Shown here: positions 35,001-42,921 of the stretch, piece by piece | Layout of the letters: each line of letters opens with the position of its first letter | Numbering within the stretch: the stretch's first letter is position 1 | Source: Maniola hyperantus | Taxonomy: Eukaryota; Arthropoda; Insecta; Lepidoptera; Nymphalidae | Assembly: GCF_902806685.2 (NCBI RefSeq) | Contig: NC_048546.1 | Span: forward strand, 6,634,001 to 6,698,000 | DNA: 64,000 nucleotides | Direction of reading: 5' to 3' | Position numbers and translations under genes: made by a program | The notes under the pieces: model-generated | What the model saw: the letters and a program-made list of their open reading frames with translations, nothing else | Told to the model about the DNA's origin: nothing | The model's database searches: none

Positions 35001-36018
35001 TTGCTAATTATATCTAATTTTGGTTAAATTAGCCCCTGATACAATAATTAAGAACGATCAAATAACACTGATTTATTATTTCGATACAAGCACACAAGGA
35101 TCACACGCAAATAATAATAATTAAGTAAGTAGGTACGTTCTGTTGAAATGCCACTCGTCTTATTGGTGAAGGATTATATCCAGTAGTTAGTGAGATGGGA
35201 GAATAATTTGTTTATATAAATTAGAGGGCCGCGTGGGCAGCTGGCGAGAGGCAAGTGTCGCGTGCGCAGCCTACGCACAGCCTTTATTTTTCAACTTTGT
35301 CTATAGAAATTAAGCACTGGCGCCGTACTTGCGCTTATCTATTCGTTATTATAAAGGTTCTAATAAACTCACGCAGCTGAATTTTAAAAACCTTAATCCA
35401 CGGGGATGGAGTTGTGGGCATCAGCTAGTAGCAATATGTTTTTTGTAGGACTCATTATAGGTAAGTTACCTACTTACTTACATTAAACATAAATAATTAC
35501 TACACGTGCTGTGAATAGGTAGGTACCTAACTGTAGATATGGCGACTAATCTACAGCGATTAATTTTATTATTCGGCGAAATATCTTTATGGCGAATACG
35601 TACCTAGTCGTTTATAGTAAAGATTCCGAAAATTGATCTATGTAAGTAGGTAGGTAGGTACCTATATTGAGGTAAATCCATATCTTATGGTTCTTTATTG
35701 GAAAGAGATTACCTACTTAATACAATTTGATAAATGACGTAGTAATGTATTAATTATTATATTGTAATAATATTTTTCTGTCTAGGCTAGTAAATATGTA
35801 AAGAAGTTGAATTTTTTCTTATCATGATATTTGTACCTACCTACCTAAACTTTTTGCATTGATTTACAATAAACTAGGTTATTAAATAAGTACCTATTAG
35901 TCGATGTTATTTTACTAATATTTTTATTAAATTAACATTTTGATCTTACATTTATTTCATCACCATTTGAAAAAAAATTACACTATGTAAATCTGAAGAC
36001 AAAAGACTGCTAGCGCCA
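35001..36018. other. Intergenic DNA downstream of the PEBP gene
   Basis: No gene. A Helitron 3' scrap at about 35370-35430 (CCACGGGGATGGAGTTGTGG..CAGCTAGT), several TAGGTAGGTACCTA runs (35638-35665), and a likely polyadenylation signal for the minus-strand PEBP gene at 35951-35956 (TTTATT on plus = AATAAA). Confidence 0.4.
35951..35956 (-). terminator. Polyadenylation signal AATAAA for the PEBP gene
   Basis: TTTATT on plus reads AATAAA on minus, 64 bp past the stop codon at 36020. Position and sequence are typical, but other AT-rich hexamers are nearby. Confidence 0.45.
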
Positions 36019-36019
36019 T

Positions 36020-37554
36020 CTAGAATTGAACTCTGAATTGTGTAGCCGCAACAGGGCCGCACAGACTTTTACCTCGAAGCCAGTTTGCTAGATGAAACCT
36101 GCCGCGGGAAGAAGGCACGTTGGGCAAAAAATTGTTTCCTTCCGATTGCTCGTACAGTAAGCTTAAGTAGCGGTGTACACCCGTGCCGTGAGGTGGCATT
36201 GGAGGCTTATAACCTAAACAAAGCATAATATTTTTAAACAAAATAATAAACACTGTAAAAATAGCATTCAAGGTGGGTAACATTGGCTTCGCTTTTTATA
36301 ACCGACTAGCCTCGTCTAAATCCTTTATCGCCCCTCACCTAGTGAAATCCCCTGTAAATAAGTAAGTAGATATTAGGTACACGCGGCACTTATCTTTTAC
36401 CCACCCTGTCTGTAATCACATCACAAGATAAGTACATTTTGGGACGATTTTCTTACCTCTGTAATCAATACCCATGGTTTTACTGCTTTCGAAAGACTTC
36501 AGCGCTAAACCCTGAGGAAATTTGAGAAATAAGTATAGAACGTTATCTGAATTATTTAGTTACGTATGTTATTAAAAAACATTTTATAATCTTATTAGGT
36601 AGGTACCTAGGTCATTCATGTTACTATACCTAATATTAAACGTCATTAGTAGGTTTTAATGGATTGTTTTATAATAATTTTATTGAATAGTAGATTGGTA
36701 TAATACCTACATACGAATGAATTAATATACCAAAATATCGAAGCTGACACATAGATCCGTGTTTAAAGATACTTACTGGTATATTAGACTTTAACATGTG
36801 CAAAAAAAATTCGCCTTCCATCTTCGGTGGAGCATCGGGATCGACCATGAGAATAGTGTAAAACTTTTTCTGTAAAAATTAAACAATTATTATCCGTTGT
36901 TACTATAAGTATATTATTTCTACATCAGACTTGCTTTTTGATGACGAATATATTATATAAAACCTATTTAAAAAATTATAATGGAAGCTATCGTAACTTT
37001 GAAAAGTTTGAAATAATCCATACACACACATTAATTTAACACATTAATTTTTTTAAATTCTTTTTTGTATTTTTGTACCTAACTTCTCAAGCTGGAGGTG
37101 GGCGTTAACAACTTAACAATTATTGTAACACAGTTTCTAATTACTATCGCAGCTGTTTTAACGCTCCTTAGTTTTAGCAATCCAATGTGATTAAGAGAAA
37201 AGTATAAAGATTTTTCAGATTTCTTTCAATTGTATATTAGTTAATATAATATAAAACTAGGTAACTAGGTAGGTAATCGTTATTTTAACTGCTATAGAAT
37301 ATTTATACCCAACGTACTGAGTCAACTAGAGGATATTGGAAAAGTGGTTCTTCTAAAAACACTTGCTTAGGCAATAGCACATCGCAATTATGGTCATTAA
37401 CCATAGTGCCTCCTATGCTCGTAATATTTAATCCCACTAAACGATCGCAACCTTCCATTAATGTTTTCACATCGACTTTCGCACATTGTGGTGTTACACT
37501 GTACACTTTATTTAATATTACCAAAACTAGAATACAATATAACATGCACGTCAT
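36020..37554 (-). CDS. Secreted phosphatidylethanolamine-binding protein (PEBP family), 4 exons
   Basis: Exons on minus: 37554-37318, 36869-36777, 36511-36457 and 36213-36020; introns 448, 265 and 243 bp. All have GT..AG ends (donors GTACGT, GTAAGT, GTAAGA; acceptors TTTACAG, CCTCAG, TTTAG) and compatible phases, giving 192 residues, a usual length for the family. Residues ~1-20 (MTCMLYCILVLVILNKVYS) look like a signal peptide. PEBP hallmarks are present: KKFYTILMVDPDAPP (the DPDAP anion-pocket loop), LHMLKSNIPG and PPHGTGVHRY (the GxHR loop). Known for the family: binding of phospholipid headgroups or small ligands; insect secreted members are little studied. The fourth exon ends soon after the domain. 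It lies head-to-head with the NRBF2-like gene, 1.36 kb apart. Confidence 0.9.
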
Positions 37555-37559
37555 TTTTG

Positions 37560-38265
37560 TACTTGGTCAGAAAGTTACTGACTGAAACTACGCAATATAT
37601 ACCTAATATGTTAGGTAGGTACTTTAAATATTGCGTAAATTTCTCCCCGTTCATTTCCTATGGAGGTTATTTTGTAAATATCAACTGTTTCGTAATTCTT
37701 GTTATGAAAGCAGCGTACACAATCGGTTCTAGATGTAGATGGTAGCTCATAGCATTAAGCACCTACTTACCTGCCAAAGTAGGTAGGTACTTAACAACTA
37801 ATGAGCTGCTCATTTTAAACCAACTTCAAATAGGAGGAAGATTCAATTGTTTCTTTAGTTTTCATCTCAGTTGTAAAAAAACTACTTGAAAGCTTCGTTC
37901 GCAGCACTTTGGATGAAGATTGCTCTATTGCTCATCACTTAATTAGTAATCTTGGGCTTTAGTTAGAGATCTAGGCTTTACTGAAGCGGAGCGAACAGAT
38001 TTGATCAGCCGAACGACCGATCAATTCTCAAGAGTCGCGCCATCTTTAAGAAATCTGAACACAATCATCTCCTCTCCGCTGTGCTCAGGTGGAAACCGGG
38101 CCTTAGCAGGTACCAGGTACTACCTTTTGTTTATATTGCGTTGAAGTGAAGCATCAATGGGGTGTAGCTAATATTTTTCCTATGTCAATGTTAAAAAACA
38201 ATTGCTGTTTTTGAAATTCGAACGATTGTCCTGAAAAGAGTTTAAATGCGAAACTTGCTGATGAG
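37560..38265. other. Intergenic DNA upstream of the PEBP gene
   Basis: Contains the presumed PEBP promoter (minus-strand transcript starting left of about 37600) with no clear TATA box, and TAGGTAGGTACTTA motifs. No gene seen. Confidence 0.3.
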
Positions 38266-38283
38266 TTTTGATTGGGTTGTAAA

Positions 38284-38565
38284 GCAACGGTCAAGCGTCA
38301 AGCACGTAGATTTAGTTTGAACCAAGCATTTCGACTGTTTATAAAGTTTGCTTGATGCTTGAATTATTAAGCATTTATGGCCCTTGACGGTGGTTGGTTT
38401 CTATTTTTTTATATTTTTGCTTGACGTAACGTTCGGACAGTGTTCGAGAAATGAGAAAAGTACCGTTTACTGGCTTAAGCTGCTTGACGGGCGCATCAAA
38501 CTGCTTGATCAAGCAAAGCAAAACTCCGTGCTTGACGTCAAGCCGCTTGACCGTCTCGATAGCCT
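38284..38565. mobile_element. Foldback element with CTTGAC-rich arms
   Basis: ACGGTCAAGCGTCAAGCACG at 38288 is matched inversely by CGTGCTTGACGTCAAGCCGC then TTGACCGT near 38528-38555. The motif CTTGA(C/T) and its complement TCAAG recur many times between (TTGCTTGATGCTTGAATTAT, GGCCCTTGACGGTGG, TTGCTTGACGTAACG, CTGCTTGATCAAGCA). No coding capacity. It sits between the PEBP and NRBF2-like genes. Confidence 0.55.
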
Positions 38566-38684
38566 TTAACAAGTTTATAACTTTGTATTGTAAGCTCTTA
38601 AATGCCTTTCTCTAGTTTAGACCAAGAGTTTAGTACAGCTACTCTATGGTAAAACGATAGACCAGCCATAGATATTTTGTAAGA

Positions 38685-38725
38685 TTGTCAAATGTCAACA
38701 TCATTGTCAAAGTGACAAGTTATTG
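38685..38725 (+). promoter_or_regulatory. TGACA-rich cluster upstream of the NRBF2-like gene
   Basis: ATTGTCAAATGTCAACATCA then TTGTCAAAGTGACAAG packs four TGTCA/TGACA motifs into about 40 bp, roughly 200 bp upstream of the start codon. A comparable cluster lies upstream of the TMEM127-like gene. A promoter role is inferred from position only. Confidence 0.3.
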
Positions 38726-38918
38726 TTGAATGTTGATAAACAAACATTAATTTGCTATATTTACAAAGTACTCTGTGATTTGCAAGAAAACCGAATATAC
38801 CTAATTCAAAACACGCAGTTTTAAATTTGTTTTAATTTTCAAACTATACCTAGTACATAGGTACTGTAGCTAGAATAAACTGTTTAGTTGCATAGTAAGA
38901 AACTTTAAAGGCGTCGTA

Positions 38919-39424
38919 ATGAAAACTCATCCACTTAACTTAGTAAGTTGTAAATTGCGACGCAATTTTCTCATTGTGCTGTTTGGTTCTGTAAATAACT
39001 TAAAAATGCTCCCTTTTAAAGTTACTATTTATAACTCCAACATAAGAATGAGCGAGCGGGAAGAACGCATATCACTGGGGTGAATCGTGCAATTGTTAAA
39101 ACACGTGATTAAGTTATCATTAGTTTTTGTTGTTTTCAGGCTCACCAACAACATAGACGCGCCGATGCTCATCTAAAATGTAACAGATACGACGAATCAA
39201 TACAGTGTCATCAAAGTGCAGCAGAGTTACTTTTTGAGGCTATGAAATCCACAACTTCGCCCGTAGCTTTAGAATCAATAACCTTGCAGCATGGCTATCA
39301 TCTCAAACAGACGGACTTTATAAAAAATAAAAAAGAACACTATGCCACAATGAAAAAAGCAATAGATAATATGAAATGTTTACAGTTGGAACAAGGAGCC
39401 AGTGTTTCGTTTCAGAAAGCATGA
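38919..39424 (+). CDS. NRBF2-like protein (MIT domain; autophagy PI3K complex adaptor), 2 exons
   Basis: Exon 1 38919-38942 encodes MKTHPLNL, ending at a perfect donor GTAAGT. A 197-bp intron ends TTGTTTTCAG. Exon 2 39140-39424 continues in phase 0 with AHQQHRRADAHLKCNRYDE and IQCHQSAAELLFEAMK. This aligns with the conserved start of nuclear receptor-binding factor 2 (PLNLAHQQxRRAD...Y.EAI.CH..AA..L.EAM), i.e. the MIT three-helix domain. Known role: NRBF2/Atg38 dimerises and binds the ATG14-containing VPS34 complex to promote autophagy. The product would be 102 residues, shorter than vertebrate NRBF2 (~287), lacking the C-terminal coiled coil unless a further exon or readthrough is used. An AATAAA lies near 39793. 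Confidence 0.88.
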
Positions 39425-39589
39425 AGTTTGAACAGTCATAATCTACATTTATTTAGTATTTTTAGTATGAAGAAGCACCTGGGCACAGCATCATTATCCC
39501 TACTCTATGTGATTCATGAAAAGGGGACCCTCAATAATGTGGAATATGATGCAGAGAGGGTTAAAGAAATGGACATGTTTGAAATCTGA
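39425..39589 (+). other. In-frame open extension after the NRBF2-like stop
   Basis: After the TGA at 39422-39424 the same frame stays open for 54 codons to TGA at 39587-39589, with a protein-like stretch beginning MKKHLGTASLSLLYVIHEKG and ending MDMFEI. It could be a C-terminal exon: TTTTTAG at 39459-39465 is an acceptor needing a phase-2 donor, and the only one seen is the weak CA|GTTGGA near 39384. It could also be translated by stop-codon readthrough, or be 3' UTR. Confidence 0.35.
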
Positions 39590-39599
39590 TAATATAGAA

Positions 39600-40390
39600 T
39601 TATATTGAAAAGGTATATTAGATGCCTTATTATATGATTATGAATAATAACAAGTGGTTTTTATTAGGTAGATACTGAGAAAATTCAATGGTTGATTTAA
39701 AGCCTTCAACCAACAAGATCAAAATTAATTTTGATCTTGTTGATCTTCAAGTAATAAGTCTTTGTATTGATGATTGATTGATGAAACAGCAAATAAAAAA
39801 CAAATATTATTTTGATAGATATGTATTGCATATTAGTCTTACACAAAAATAAAATGTTACTCTTGTTTTTATTTAAATGTAAAAATAAATTTCCCAGTAG
39901 ATTTACTGGGAATAACTATTCTTATGCCTAAAGTTTATATTTTAACAAATAATACCACTATTAACATTTATAGTTTTTGGTAACATGAAATATACACCAG
40001 TTACTTGGAAGTTTGTATATTACTGATATTTTTATTATAACAATATTCAAAGCAACCAAATTTTTTTATTAAGGAAACACTACCAGATCTAATATTCTGT
40101 ACCTATTAAGTGTAATGATACCTTCAATTTAACATTGTATAGCGCAAGTAATATCAATAATAGGTATCATGATAGATTTTTGGAAATGTAGGTACCTCTA
40201 TTTTATTGTGATTAGTTTTTTTTACATTTTTCAAAAATTACTTGCAGTAGGTATTTCATATTTCAATTTAAGGGAAGGCTATTATACATTTAATGTTTCA
40301 TACTCAATAATATCAATTCCACATATTTTAAGATATTACAAGGAATGGCTCTTTATATTATGTATATATTTTAAATTGCCAACAATTTGA
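39600..40390. other. AT-rich DNA downstream of the NRBF2-like gene
   Basis: Presumed 3' UTR and intergenic DNA. AATAAA-type signals at about 39793 and 39848. No repeat family recognised, apart from a short foldback GATCAAAATTAATTTTGATC at 39718-39737. Confidence 0.4.
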
Positions 40391-40396
40391 CAGTGT

Positions 40397-40553
40397 GGCT
40401 AATTCCGTTGTATACAATCTCTAAGCTAAACTAAAATGGCACATCTAAATCTATTGCTATCCCTTTCATAATGTTTTTTGCGGAAAAGGATAGCACTAGA
40501 TTTAGACCTGTTAATTTAGTTTAGTTTAGAGATTGTGTACAAGAGAATCAGCC
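40397..40553. mobile_element. MITE with ~39-bp terminal inverted repeats
   Basis: GGCTAATTCCGTTGTATACA then ATCTCTAAGCTAAACTAAA at left; TTTAGTTTAGTTTAGAGATT then GTGTACAAGAGAATCAGCC at right. 157 bp, non-coding, with internal AAGGATAGC/GCTATCC inverted motifs. Confidence 0.7.
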
Positions 40554-40756
40554 CCATTATAAAACAAGCTTAAAAATAAAGAATCTATAAAATAAATACC
40601 TAGATGCTTTGTGATTAAAATGTTGGTCACAATAAAGAAATTAAATCAAAGTTTGGTTCTAATCATTTACATAACAGTTAGCAATAGCCTAAGTTTGTGA
40701 TGTCCTTTTAATTAAGAGCCGCTAAAGCTAGTTACAAAAAGTTTCCATACCATACA

Positions 40757-40912
40757 TAGTATGAAACAGGTTGAGATGGCAAATTGGAGGGAAGGCCCCG
40801 CTAACCTACACAGCCCCTGCGCTAACCCAGTGCAGGCAAGCGTGAGTGGTGTGCGGGTGTGCGGGGTGTCCCTCCACCTTATACCCCGATTGCCTCAATC
40901 TGTTGCATACTA
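40757..40912. mobile_element. GC-rich foldback element, copy 2
   Basis: CATAGTATGAAACAGGTTGA then GATGGCAAATTGGAGGGAAG at left; CCCCGATTGCCTCAATCTGT then TGCATACTATATG at right. The core is CCCGCTAACC..GCGCTAACCCAGTGCAGG. More diverged than the other copies, so probably older. Confidence 0.65.
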
Positions 40913-41794
40913 TATGATCACTTAAACAGAAGCCAGGGTAGTAGCTAGGAATTTTCTTAGTAAGTATGAAATATATTTTAGAATACTGCCACTAAATTGC
41001 AGATTACCTGCCACATGTCAGTTTGTTTATCCTTTAAGTAGGTGTGATATTATAAAGCTTGCAATTTTAAGTCCATTTACTACCACATTAAAGCATTGAG
41101 AAAATACGACAAAAGTAGGCACTAAAATGGCAAATCACATTTGCAAGTGAACATTTCATGAAATACCTCACAACCACTTACACTAAACAGAAATAAAATA
41201 CTTAGCGAATAATTTCATTTACTTTAAATATTAAATTTATCAAAAAAAAATTAAAATTACGACAATTTAAAAATTTACTTAGTTATAAGTTAAGCATAAC
41301 TGAGATAGACTAAGAAGAGTAATTTAACAATGAGATTACAATTTGTTTTGGTCGCTTAATATTTCAATTTTTTTAAACAAATCCTAAATACCTACTTGAT
41401 AACGATGATTTTGTTGAGATTCAATTACAGCAATTACTCCTTACTTACCTTATCACACATTCCAGGCTAAAATACTACATGGTTCTCTCATTTTCAAAAG
41501 TTTCCGAATTTTAAAAAGACTTAGTGCCGATTTCACCAACGTCGAGTGACGTCTTCTTCTTCTTCTTCGCTCTGGGCTGGTTTCCGCACTTAAACGTTTC
41601 CGTATGTTGTGCGTGCATTGTCGAGTGACGTTTAACCGAGGAATACATTAAACATAATGACAGTTTGAAAAAGGCGTGGATACCGCCTACACACTAGAAA
41701 CTCGATCTGTACTTGCAAAGGTTATGATTACTGTTCTTTACATACATGATACAAGTACCCGGATTAATAAACAGAAGTTTAAAGCCGAGTCTAA

Positions 41795-41936
41795 GGCTGA
41801 AATCTATAGAGCGTACTTTGATTTTGCTCAAATTTAAGACAGTCAAAACGAGATAGATCTATGTGAGTCTACATACGTCTATCTCGTTTTAACTCTTATC
41901 TGAAAGAAGTCAAAGTACGCTCTATAAATCTCAGCC
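41795..41936. mobile_element. MITE with ~33-bp terminal inverted repeats
   Basis: GGCTGAAATCTATAGAGCGT then ACTTTGATTTTGCTC at left mirrors AAGTCAAAGTACGCTCTATA then AATCTCAGCC at right; an inner pair AACGAGATAGA/TCTATCTCGTT extends the hairpin. 142 bp, non-coding. Confidence 0.7.
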
Positions 41937-42139
41937 GTAGCTTGGCTAACCAAGCACGAACGGAACATGTAACAAACCAAATTCGCGTAGCGTACCTACG
42001 CAGGTAGGTACGCTTAGGAGCAACGCCCACCACCGTGGGCATCTTACTTGATATACAGATAATTTAATTTTCCTTTTCATGATGGCAGCCGCGGGCAGTG
42101 AATCTAGGCGCGACACGCATTAGCCGCGTTTTCATTTTT

Positions 42140-42628
42140 AAATCCAATCCATTAGCCTGTTTGCGTCCACAGCTGGACATAGGCCTTTCCAAGAGCCCGC
42201 CACCAAACACGGTCCTTCGACTTTCTCATCAATCCGCTCCCCACCACCTTCTTCAGGTCATCGGTGCAGCAAGCTGGAGGTCGTCCCACATTGCGCTTAC
42301 TGGTACGCGGTCTCCCCTCCAGAACCCGTCTGTCCCATCGGCCGTCGATTCTTCGACAGACATGACCTTCCCATTGGCACTTCAGCTTGCTAATCCTTCG
42401 AGCTATGTCGGTTGCTTTTGGTCTTCTGCGAATTTCCTCATTCTGGATTTTATCCCTGAGTTTTGCAGTATACCAATTACAATGATGTGCCGAAGTACAT
42501 AAAACTGAGTTCACGTAGTTTTTCAAAATACTACTCCACTCAATCTGCTCTGGTTGTGGTCTCGCCCTTTGAGCGGTAGACGCGCTCCGCAACTGTCGGA
42601 TTTTTAATAACATAGCAGCTGTTATCAT
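42140..42628 (-). pseudogene. RTE-type LINE ORF, C-terminal fragment
   Basis: The open minus frame encodes KLRDKIQNEEIRRR, KATDIARRISKLK, WEGHVCRR, RWDRRVLEGRPRT, GRPPACCTDDLKK and YVQLWTQTG at the stop. This is the same C-terminal region as 8085-8441 but from a different subfamily. The 5' part is truncated. It is downstream of the TMEM127-like gene on the same strand. Confidence 0.75.
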
Positions 42629-42921
42629 AGCAATTAATCCATGCTCGTTGCGAGCGTACAGTCTGAGGGAGGTTCAAGGACAGTATTTGTTGTACTGTAC
42701 AACAAATATCAAGACATACCTACATACAACTTGTTCGTTCACTCTTGATGCACAAAAGCTCTGCCCCAGCTCAGCAAGTATAGACTCGGCTTATATCTTG
42801 CCAGTTATTCAGAGGAAAAATATAATATCCTAACAAAATTTTCGTTCTATTATATTTAAAAATGTACATGGGTAAACTAAAAATAACTTCGAGTCAGTAT
42901 TTTTTGAGGCAAATACCTAAA

